From assembly GCA_000469685.2 (NCBI GenBank), contig LS997565.1, positions 5,172,005 through 5,236,004 on the forward strand: DNA of 64,000 nucleotides. Reading direction: 5' to 3'. Shown here piece after piece: positions 1-8,663 of the stretch. This stretch comes from Haemonchus contortus (lineage: Eukaryota; Nematoda; Chromadorea; Rhabditida; Trichostrongylidae). The notes beneath the pieces are model-generated. The model did no database searches. It had not been told where the DNA came from and saw nothing but the letters and a program-made list of their open reading frames with translations. Position 1 is the stretch's first letter; every line of letters starts with the position of its first letter. The translations under genes were made by a program, and so were the position numbers.

Positions 1-1350
1 ACTCACAGCCTATGCGGTACACAATGGTAGGGAACACTAGTTTACTGGTAATATACCATGTACTACAAACACGGATTTTTAAGGGGCAATACAAGAGAGA
101 GAGAGCAATCAAAATGAGAATACACAAAGAAGCATGAAGGATAATTGAGGTATATAATAAGAGTAATAAGACTACATACGAAGGACGCTTTGCCCGACAC
201 TCACCCTTCCTTCGATCTGCAGGCGCCCTCCAAGCCAAAATGGGTCGGGCGCGCGCGGAGCGCTCAGCGGCCACCGTCGCATCCGCGACACTGTCCATCA
301 TTACCTGTACACGTCTTCAAAAAAGATAGGTGTGGAAACACGAGTGTGTCATCCGAGTTGACAGAAGGAATGGGAAAGAAGGTTCCTCACGCTCTAAGCA
401 ACGAACAAAATCCCTACAGCGAGATTCTGTGTCTGTAGAAGGACTGATGAACTTGATTTTCTGGAGCGGCAGTGCTTAGAATCCATAGGCAGAACCTTAA
501 CAGAACAAGGTTAGGTATCACGCTCTGGCTCACTTAGATGAAACCGGTAGCACATGTTGAATATTGTAGGTAGTCAAAAACTGGATGAAATCGCTTCAGT
601 AGAATCGGAGTGGGTCTGATGAATAACACATAATAATACACTTGACTTAGTATAGCCATCATCCGGAATCCCGTCAGCCGTGAGCAGACTGTTCATTAGA
701 GAAACCTCTCCAAAAAGAAGTTGTGGCATGCATTATCAATTTTCCATAGATTCGTTCCGTGATCTGTATTGTACAGCGTGCACCATAAATGCGGTGACAA
801 CTTTTCGAACGTCAACAGTTTCCTTATTCAAAGGGTTTTTCCCAATCTGCACCTTCCCTTATGTTTGTGATATACCTTAGCCCACATATCTACTTTGGTG
901 ATTTCAATGTGTTGGATTTCGAAAAAAGGTGGAGCCTCGCAGATATCCACCAAGCGTTAGGTCTTTGCGCGCGTTTGGTGAATTCCTTACCGGGATCACT
1001 CCTCGTTCCAACATTTCGCACATGACAGTCTCTTGAATCGCGATGAATAGACAGCTCAACGACAAACTTTGAAACGGTTATCTTGTCTCACATACGAGCC
1101 CTTCTCCGAATACGATTACTAAGGAAGGAGTAAGCTGCGGAACCTACAGGAACACGAGAAAAATGACTGCTGATTTGTTTACTTGTCCTACTCCGTTGAG
1201 AAGAGTCTACCGCGAGTAAATACAATCGTAGGCAGATAGCATTCGAAAGCCTTACAAGCTTCCTGACGCGAAGAAGTTGAAGAGGGAAAGCAAGTGCCGT
1301 GCGCTTCTTGTGCACTTCACGCCCTTCGACTCTTTTTTTCTGACTAAAGG
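1..1350. other. intergenic, no gene recognised; one dispersed repeat copy
   Basis: I see no coding exon with nematode-style splice sites and no receptor or lectin motif here. Positions about 680-900 are a copy, in the opposite orientation, of sequence at about 40226-40350. Related sequence next to that second copy (to about 40480) recurs near 55000-55110, so the stretch holds at least one dispersed or duplicated non-coding segment. The short reading frames in it have no recognisable domain. Confidence 0.5.
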
Positions 1351-1850
1351 GTGTTTAGCGTGGAAGAAATAGTGAGATACAGAAGTATACGTTTATTCCA
1401 AACTATGGTTGCTGAAGCCGCTGAGAAGAGTCAGGTCGCCTCTCGTAGTCATTTTCCTCCTTTCATGAAGGTTTGGGCTGGAATCTCTACCATCGGAGCG
1501 GTATCGCAAATTTTAGTTGAGTAAAGCACAAAATCCAATCCGAACCTTTTCAAAGAGGGTTTTCTGAAAGGATGCAGCTAAGAGTCAGAAATTTTTCTAA
1601 AAATACGACTTGAAAACTTCTGCGCACTTGATCACGAATGGAGAAAGACCAATACTGGTGCTGAGGAAAGGTTCACAAATTTATTCCAGCCTCCAGTCCT
1701 TTTACTAATTTCCTGGATCACAATGTGAGCCGTTGGATAGAGTCTATACTGGAGACGAAAGCCAGCGCTTTAAAACGCACCACCGAGCTGCTCCTAAAAA
1801 AATTTTGAAAAAAGCCTGCGCTGCTGTTTCTCAAGTAGACGAGTAGCCGA
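1351..1850 (+). pseudogene. Tc1/mariner-type transposase relic
   Basis: A frame running through about 1350-1520 ends in a stretch containing F-M-K-V-W-A-G-I-S followed by a short segment and a stop. This matches the MVWGGIS-like block around the central strand of Tc1/mariner transposases. The frame is closed by a stop at about 1522 and later frames are broken. No terminal inverted repeats were found. I infer a dead DNA-transposon fragment. It lies just upstream of the receptor relic at 2272-2838, which lacks its first three exons, so insertion and deletion here may have removed them. Confidence 0.45.
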
Positions 1851-2271
1851 GGCGTCTTCGAACTCTATTTAGTACAGCACGGTTGTATAGGAAGATCGTG
1901 TGTTCGCTATGTAGATGCGATGCATAGTAAATAATTTACATGAATTCACCATGTACCAATACGAACTGCGGTTTCTGTAGCCTAGTTCTTTTGTTACCAT
2001 AATTATGGCGCACCATGTAGATGGGCAAACTATAATAATAGCAGTAAATGTTCAATTTGAAGTTTTTTTAAAGCTTTGGGAATTTTGGTTGTTCTCTATC
2101 ATATCCTTGTCTGAGACAAGTTCCCTTCTTGTTCCTGGAGATGCACACAAACAGCCCGACAATTAAAAAACCCTATTAGACACTAATAAATTGTATTTAT
2201 ACTTCACCCTCATTAAAGCATCGATATAGTAGCTCTGCTCACGTCTCCCTTGTGAAAACTTTCAATTTCAG

Positions 2272-2838
2272 TATACTATGAGCACTACAGATGTGGTGTT
2301 ACTTGCCGTTCTATTTCTTGCACTAGCAACTCTTTCAGTTATCAATATATTTTGTGCTGGAAAAATCGGAGCCTTTCTGAAAAAAGCTACAAGTCGACAT
2401 AATCCTTTGAAACATCAACGTCGGATGTTCACCCTACTTTTATTACAGGTATGCCCTCCTTTATTTATCAGGTTGTTGTCTAAATATTGCGACATGGTAA
2501 TCACATATTAGGCATACAATATCCCGATTATTTTCTTGATTGATCACTTCGATTTTCAGGCTGCTTGTCCATTTATCTTCATGCAGGTGCCAGCGTTCAT
2601 TGCTACGTTCCTTGTTTTTGCTGGAATCGACAGTCCCCAGATAATTACCAACTCTATTGACATATCATTTGCTTTGCAACCGTTTTTAAATCCTGTTATT
2701 ATAGTATTATTTCTACGAGAATATCGAGAATTTGTTCTTGTCAAACTGAAATTGAAGAGACCATTAACATCAAGAAATAGGCTGTTCACTATAAGTGTGA
2801 AGAATAACATGCAAAATGGAATGCCCATTGTTTACTGA
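2272..2838 (+). pseudogene. Str-superfamily chemoreceptor fragment (last two exons only)
   Basis: Exons at 2272-2448 and 2560-2838 match exons 4 and 5 of the neighbouring receptors. Exon 4 is exactly 177 bases, starts after TTTCAG and ends in CTACTTTTATTACAG before GT. It encodes TM5 with the family INIFCAGKI block. Exon 5 starts A-A-C-P, then gives TM6, the TM7 motif NPVIIVLFLREYREF and a stop at 2838. No match to exons 1-3 (TM1-TM4) was found in the 2.2 kb upstream, where a Tc1-like relic sits. Both exons are open and their splice sites look normal. It is closest to the last two exons of the gene at 13536-15523, since exon 5 is 279 bases in both. Either this is a truncated pseudogene, or exons 1-3 are too diverged for me to see. 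Confidence 0.75.
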
Positions 2839-2949
2839 TTTTGATTACAGAAAAATGCCCATCATCCAAATGTCCTTTAGTTCAATTTACATATTTCAGT
2901 GTTGTTTATTGTTGAGAATATTTTTGCACGTTTTGTGTTAAGTTCCACT

Positions 2950-3395
2950 ATGAAACATGAATTTGGTCTTTTGTGTAGAATCAAAGTCAACAAATGTTTC
3001 ATGCAAGTCGAGATAGTGCATAGATTTCGACTCCGTCTGCGGACATGAAGAGGTTACCTCAGCTTCATGATGACACTTGGAATCTGAGATGGTGCATACG
3101 ATTAGTGGCTTGCTTTTCTAGTTGGAACAACATCAGAATTTTGATGACTATCGTTATTAAGCTTAACTGAATACCTTTTGATTCTTCAAAATGTGGCGAC
3201 AACGCAAGATCATTTCGGGCTCGATCGGTAGTTCTAATTTCAATAAACAACCCTTGACGCTTGGTTTCCTGGTAGCCATCCAATTCCATAATTTTACATA
3301 AATATCGGTTACGGAACTGAATACTTATCAAAAAGCCAAGCTTGAAATGAAAGCATCGACAGCTAAGTTATGCATTTATATCACAGGATAAAAAA
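2950..3395 (+). promoter_or_regulatory. conserved upstream module of receptor gene, copy A
   Basis: About 400 bases upstream of the receptor at 3630 recur upstream of the receptors at 8664 (about 7860-8420) and 17968 (about 16020-16320). Shared blocks include TCCTGGTAGCCA, ACGGAACT and a TATA-like ATTTATATCAC at about 3374-3384, some 250 bases before the start codon. Conservation could be a shared promoter or simply recent duplication of whole gene units. No transcription-factor site is assigned. Confidence 0.45.
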
Positions 3396-3629
3396 TTATT
3401 TGAAGGAAACATAGATTTTGCGCCACTCTTTCCTAACTCTTGGACAACCCTTGCCACAAAACTGTAGTTTATCATTCTAGGGGAAAAATAGGCGTATGTA
3501 ACAGTTGTAATTATTGTTTTTGCTCTGGAACTGCTACTTAAAACCGAAGAACAAATGAAAATAAAATCTGCAGGACTCGGATTGCAAAATACGCGTTACC
3601 TCATACAAACCAGTCTTCTCAATATCCGA

Positions 3630-6139
3630 ATGTCTGAGCTGGATGCACCAACGATTGCAATCTATTCGATTTGGGCATTATCGTTAGTGGACAACGTGGT
3701 TCTCCTCATCGTATATTATCAGTGCCCACTGCCAAAAATCAAGTCGTACAAATACTTCTTTTTGTTCGCTGCAGTACATGATATTGCGCTTTCAGCGACG
3801 TTTCTTCTTCTGATACCGGTAAGAAGTTATATAACATAGTAGTATCAAGTAGAATTCCTCAGCAGACCGGTGAATCACACTCAAACACAGTATTTTTACA
3901 ACATTGATGGTTAGCTCTACCTATTTTTGTAGTTTTTTAGCCCCAATAGCGAGTATTGCTTCCATCTGTTCCGCTTTTACGAGAATTGTTTTTAGAGAAT
4001 CATTTCACGGGATGGCTTTTACACCGTTATTGCAACAGGTTTGCTCGCTAGCCGACACACAGGAACTACTTTACTTATTCTTTTTTGTGTATCCTTCCTC
4101 GTTACCACACTTCTAGTTACAAACAGCTTTATATATCGCTACCTACATTTGCTCACGTAAGCAAGGCCATGATACAGAGTCGGCTTTGAAAGAAGGTAGA
4201 CGATGAAAAATAATGAACATTTCCAGAGAACAATGGCTTCAAAAATATTCCACTACAAAGATTATAATGTTGGGCTTTATTGTGAACGCATCACTTTTGA
4301 TCGTGTACGGTGTGACAGTTTACGAAGTCGCGCTTCCTAATGAGGATCTGGATGGTTTGATAAGAAGCACAATTTCGATATCAGGGGTGGACATGAATGA
4401 AACTTCTTTTATTGGGCTATCTACGACGGTAAGCCACCTCATGACTCGCAGATACAATATTTCTCGAGGTTGTTGCCAGTTGTCCAGTGTTGTGGTAGCC
4501 GAATAGGTGACAAATTTGATTTTGTTACTTTTTTGAAGCTATACCTGGTCTAAGATAAGTCATACTTGGCGGAACAGCAGTGGTTAGTTGGTGCTCCGAG
4601 GCTTTCTCACAAGTTTTTGTCTTTCAGCTCTCCTTTGAAACTTTGGATGTTTTCAAGAATACCGAAGAAATGAGATGAAAATTTTTTAGAGAGAATAATA
4701 GCAAAAAGATATATATTACTGAATATGACTCCATCATTTTCAGCACTCTATGAGCATCATGGATCTAGTGCTCTGCGTCAATTCATGTATGATTTTCGTA
4801 TTGACGGGTGGTATAAACATATTTTGTGCCAAGGAAATCTACGCGTTCCTGAAAAGCGGTGTACTACGTTTTACGTCTCTTACATTACAGCGTCAGATGT
4901 TCACTCTGCTCCTTTTGCAGGTACAAATTACAGTACATTGCCCTCAAGAACTTTGAAGCTTCAGAATAACTGGTGCTGAGTATTTGTGGTTTCGAAATAG
5001 CCAAAACCATCATGCTCATGGTAGAGGATTAATACACATGTACATATAGAAACAGTCGCCCTTTGTGCGTAGGGTTAATGATCATCTCAATGGACTGGCT
5101 TGTTCAAGGATGTATACCCCGCTAAGATCCCATCGGTTTTTATTCCACGTGGTTTTTTCCTCCAACGTTTCCTTGTCCATATTGGCGCTTGAACCCGAGA
5201 TGGCGGCGCGCAAGACCCTGGAAGAGTTCTGGATTACCGCTGAAGAACCCCTTATAAACAGGAAGGAGGAGTGCGTAGCCATAACCTGCGAACTCGCACC
5301 CTTCCTTGACCAATTATGCCTCATTCGATCAAGGCCTCTGAAGGTTTGCTGGTCTACTCGAAGTTTTGTTGTTCTGTTGCGGCGTTTGGGCGAGTATGCC
5401 ACAAATCTGCTTTGCACTATTTCAAGCCCTGACGAAGGCGAAGCGCTCGAAACGTTGGCCAAATAAATTGTTCGATCTTGAGTGGTTTAAGGAGGATTCA
5501 TCTTTACTAGACATCATGCCAAGATTGAGAGAAGGTCGATCATTGACTATGTCAACAACTGAGCCTTCATTCCTACTGGGTCAATAAATTGTTACCAGGC
5601 TCTCGTCTGGGAAGACAGAAACACTGACTTGTACATCGGTTGGCGATTACTCAGGATACATACGTATGCGAACGTAACGACGACTCTGACTAGAAGTTCA
5701 CCGCGGGATGCACCCTAAATGGGGTTAACTAATGCCAAAGTCCTTGTCTTACGGAACCTGGTTCTTGGTGAAATCCGATTCTGGACATGAAAGAAAACGT
5801 TTTTTCTTTGAGTGATTAAATCTTTTTTAGGCTGCTTGTCCAGTTCTTTTCGTGCAGATGCCGTTCCTCTTTACATCCATTCTCTTCTACACTGGTCTCG
5901 ACACTACTCCACTCATGACCAACTTACTTGATATTCTAATGGCATTATTACCGCTTGTGAATCCTGTAGTAATTATAGCGTTTCTGGGAGATTATCGGGA
6001 TTTCGTTCTTACCAAACTGAGAATCAAAAAACCTTTCCAAGGGTTCAACATACGCACACGCTCTCCGGTTGCTGACATGCGAAATACAGTACTAACAGCT
6101 CGCGCAACATCGGAAGCAGACAATCCGGTGAAAATGTAG
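3630..6139 (+). CDS. Str-superfamily 7TM chemoreceptor, 5 exons, 345 aa
   Basis: Exons: 3630-3818, 3996-4156, 4227-4428, 4744-4920, 5831-6139, giving 345 residues with intron phases 0, 2, 0, 0. Exon 1 encodes TM1 and TM2 with the CPLPKIKSYKYFF loop. Exon 2 encodes TM3 ending in TNSFIYRY. Exon 3 encodes TM4 and a long extracellular loop. Exon 4 encodes TM5 (INIFCAKEI). Exon 5 encodes TM6 and TM7 with NPVVIIAFLGDYRDF. The YRY after TM3 and the NP...YR end of TM7 are typical of nematode Str/Srd-type receptors; I cannot fix the subfamily. The start at 3630 is chosen over an in-frame ATG at 3555 because it aligns with the paralogs' MS start. Intron 4 holds a PLE fragment and a partial SINE. The last three codons and the stop come from a MITE at 6127-6526. 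AATAAA at 6609-6614 lies beyond the MITE. Expected role: ligand sensing in sensory neurons. Confidence 0.88.
5060..5470 (+). mobile_element. Penelope-like element 3' fragment in receptor intron 4
   Basis: From 5065 the frame reads as the end of a GIY-YIG endonuclease domain (pattern R-x-x-x-HL-x-G, then SR and TPL-x-x-HR). It is followed by the conserved tail A-A-R-K-T-L-E-E-F-W-I and E-E-C-V-A. The full-length element at 48.1-51.1 kb has the same blocks in the same order. The fragment lies in sense orientation inside the fourth intron of the receptor at 3630-6139. About 100 bases further on are a hammerhead-like motif and AATAAA. It is 5'-truncated, as is usual for dead PLE copies. Confidence 0.75.
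5424..5467 (+). ncRNA. candidate hammerhead-ribozyme-like motif at PLE 3' end
   Basis: The order is: GCC (5426-5428); core CTGACGA (5429-5435, matching CUGANGA); a 4-bp stem GGCG/CGCT (5437-5440 with 5444-5447); GAAA (5449-5452); GTT cleavage-type triplet (5454-5456); GGC (5457-5459) closing on GCC; then AATAAA at 5462-5467. Very small hammerheads are known from PLE terminal regions in many animals. Stem III is essentially absent, so activity would need a dimer. A C at 5448 faces an A at 5436, a weak point. Seen: the motif order. Inferred: ribozyme identity. Confidence 0.5.
5575..5760 (+). repeat. SINE-like element, 3' part only
   Basis: It shares the body of the tRNA-derived family seen at 11470-11755, 46672-46960 and, reversed, 22838-23095 and 54237-54535. 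Landmarks are CTCGTCTGGGA, the following GACTTGTACATCGG and GATTCTGA/GACTCTGA ...AGAAGTTCACCG. The tRNA-like head is missing. It lies in receptor intron 4 downstream of the PLE fragment. Confidence 0.55.
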
Positions 6140-6526
6140 TTTTGGGGGCCACCCATCCGAAGGTAGTATATCAAGTAATGAACTCAGTCTAACGTGTTAG
6201 TCCTCGTTATATCAGCACTGTATCGGATGCGTAGAGGATGATGGGAACCAGCCACCTTAGCTCTTTTATGCGTTTCAGCTAAGAAAATTTAGTTTTCCAA
6301 ATAGGCCTGGGTAGGGTATGAGCACCTGGGTGGCTGGGATGATCACCTCTTGCAAAAAAAAAGAAAGAAAGAAAGAAAACCTGCCCACCGCGGTGTTCCT
6401 TCCCTACGAAAGCCCTCATTTGAAAACTGGCATGTCCGTGATATGACACGACATAACGCGTTTCACTGACGTCATTTCTTGATATACTGACCTTCGGATG
6501 GGTGGCCCCCCAACTACATTTTCACC
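6127..6526. mobile_element. 400-bp MITE (hAT-like) overlapping a receptor stop codon
   Basis: Terminal inverted repeats of about 50 bases (6127-6175 and 6478-6526) both begin GGTGAAAATGTAGTT and continue GGCCACCCATCCGAAGG. They are flanked by an 8-base direct repeat, GACAATCC (6119-6126) and GACATTCC (6527-6534), with one mismatch. An 8-base target duplication points to the hAT superfamily, although the termini are not the usual CAG type. The interior has an AAAG microsatellite at about 6356-6379 and no transposase. The left end supplies codons V-K-M and the TAG stop of the receptor at 3630-6139. Confidence 0.75.
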
Positions 6527-6608
6527 GACATTCCTTGATAAGAAAACCACTAAAAAAATCTTTGACATTTCATTTTGACTCTATTACTTGATGAACTGAA
6601 GTTGTAAT

Positions 6609-6614
6609 AATAAA
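6609..6614 (+). terminator. poly(A) signal AATAAA for receptor 3630-6139
   Basis: AATAAA lies 470 bases after the stop and just beyond the MITE at 6127-6526. It is the first canonical signal I see, so the MITE probably forms most of the 3' untranslated region. Assignment rests on position only. Confidence 0.4.
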
Positions 6615-6997
6615 ACATCACTTCCAAGAAATGAAATTTTTTGTTGACGTGCTGTTGAAGTGCACAATGCCGCGACTTCAGAGTGATTTCGGCAGCAGAA
6701 TCTCAGCACAAAAATACTGGTCCGTTGGTGTACGTATCTGCCAGAAATTTTACATCTCCTCATCTCAGATTTCTCCCCAGAATTGCGTGGAAACTTTTAA
6801 AGAAAGACAAAAAAAGATGCTTCTTACTTGCCTGCATAACATGACAGTAGATTCTCTGATAAGGCAAGTGGTCCAAAAGATTTTCCCAGGTTGAAGGCAC
6901 GGTTAACGATGAACAAAAGTTAACTGAGCTCTTCCTTCAGGATCCTCAGCGCCCCCCCCCCTCCCATGTGTGTTAGAAGAGACCCTCTCGTTCCCAC

Positions 6998-7440
6998 AAT
7001 CTCGGCGCTCCGTATGGAGAAGTAGGAGACTGTGCACAAAGATCTGTGGTTAACCAACTTCAGTGTTTGACTTGTTATGATTGCTATATCAGAGAAACTG
7101 GCAGACAGTTATGCGTTTATGAGAAAGAACATCTAAGTGCACTCGTTCTCGTTATTCATGCTTGGATTTCGGTGTCTTATCCGGAAGCCTCTAGAGCTTT
7201 TCCGGCACCATTACTGTCCTCGAAGGCTAAAATCGTGCATTTAACGTCAAAGTCACAACCAGCATGACCTTCTGTTCTGTGCTTCCCAAGCGGGTCAATC
7301 GAGCAGCACCTTCGCTTGCCAGCTAGATGTTTTTTCACATAAACGCATAAGTGTTTCCTAGTTTCTCCATATAGCAAGCATAACAAGTCAAACAATGAAG
7401 TTGGTAAACCACAGCTCTTTGTGCAGTCTCCTACTTTCCC
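6998..7440. mobile_element. inverted pair of Penelope-like GIY-YIG fragments
   Basis: Two copies face each other: + strand from about 6998 to 7140, and - strand from about 7440 to 7180. Both carry the cysteine-rich CLTCYDCYIRETGR / DLLCLLYGETRK block of a PLE endonuclease and the Q-L-C-V-Y-x-K-x-H-L helix. The - strand copy continues through L-G-K-H-R and HAGCDFD to A-F-E-D-S-N. Each copy is out of frame or stopped early. The HAGCDFD block is shared with the relic at 18840-19345, so this is a different PLE lineage from the one at 48 kb. It lies between the receptors at 3630 and 8664. Confidence 0.65.
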
Positions 7441-7860
7441 ATACGGTCAGATTACGCAGTTATAAATGATGCAAATCCGGTTATGGAGACGATTTCTAAC
7501 CAGCTGGTGTTTAATGTTTTCTCTTGGTGTGTTAACCAAGAAAACGTCGTCGACTAGATCCGCTCCTTTCAGGCACTGATGAATAATTGCGCTTAATCGA
7601 TCTGATCTAAATGGTAATTGAAGATTGAAGATAAATCTTATCTATAGTCCCATATGGAAAAAGCCTTGATCTGCCTTGTGAGCCATGCTGCCGAGTTGTG
7701 TATCTATTGTGATTAGTTATTTGGCGTGCCAACCTTCTATACTCTTCCCGCTCCTCGTTACCGAAGCATACCTCCACACCGCTCTGTACATGTTTCGTAA
7801 TACTGCACCTTTAACAGCTCTGGGGTCATTTCATGTATGATGATATGTATGGTAATATGA
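7441..7860. other. intergenic, nothing recognised
   Basis: I find no exon, RNA gene or repeat boundary that I can support between the PLE relic and the conserved module upstream of the receptor at 8664. It may be the diverged 3' flank of the preceding duplication unit. Confidence 0.4.
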
Positions 7861-8420
7861 ATTTTGTCTTTCTCGTAGAATCGAAGCCAGCAATTTCTAC
7901 ATGAAGTTGAGGTGGTACGTGGATTTCGACTTCGTTGCGGACATTAGAAGCTTAGTTGGGCTTCATTATGGCAGTAAGAATCTGAGATGATACATATGAT
8001 TTGACAAAGATTGGTTTTGATACTGATGTACTGTTGGGCTAGACCTTAGTTTTTATCAGGTAGCTCTTTTCGTTTAAACCATTTGGACGAATTATTGCTA
8101 TTATATTACACATTGTTGTATCAATGCTGTTAGAGGCTCACATACTTTTCCTCAGCTTAAACGAAATCAGAATTTTCATCATAATCGTGATCAGTCCGGA
8201 GTGAATACCCACTGACTCTATCAAAGAGCGAAGAAAACGCAAATTCTACTTTGGGTCTCGATCAGCATTTCTTTGATTATTTCAATGAAGAACCGCTGAC
8301 CCCTGGCTTCCTGGTAGCCATTCAGTTCCATTAAAGGAAATATCGCTTACGGAACTAAATGCATATCAAGTAGTCAAGCTGTATGCAAGCACCAAAGCTG
8401 AGCTAGTATTTATATCACGG
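7860..8420 (+). promoter_or_regulatory. conserved upstream module of receptor gene, copy B
   Basis: It aligns with about 2950-3395 and 16020-16320 through TTCCTGGTAGCCA, the ACGGAACT block near 8350 and the TATA-like ATTTATATCAC at about 8408-8418. That TATA-like block lies some 250 bases before the start codon at 8664, nearly the same spacing as in copy A. It could be a promoter or plain duplication homology. Confidence 0.45.
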
Positions 8421-8663
8421 AACAAAAAAATCTAGGAAGAAACAGCAGGAGTTGTTTTCCAACTCTCAGGTGACCCTTAAACAAAGACTGAACCCTATCA
8501 TTCTTCAGAAAAATAATTATAACTGGTGTGTATACCAGTTATAATTATTGTTTTGCTTTTGGAACTGCGAGTTAATACCGAAAAACAAATGTAAATAAAA
8601 TCTGCAGGACTCGGATTGCAAAATACGCCTCGTTTCACACAAGCTTGCCTTTCTAACGTCTGA

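Noticed and set aside
3904..4116. A + strand frame starting MMVSSTYF over receptor exon 2
   Set aside because: It is in a different frame from the exon 3996-4156, whose TM3 and IYRY match all paralogs.
5082..5462. A 126-codon - strand frame in receptor intron 4
   Set aside because: It is the antisense shadow of the PLE fragment, whose + strand frame has the GIY-YIG and EAFWI-type blocks.
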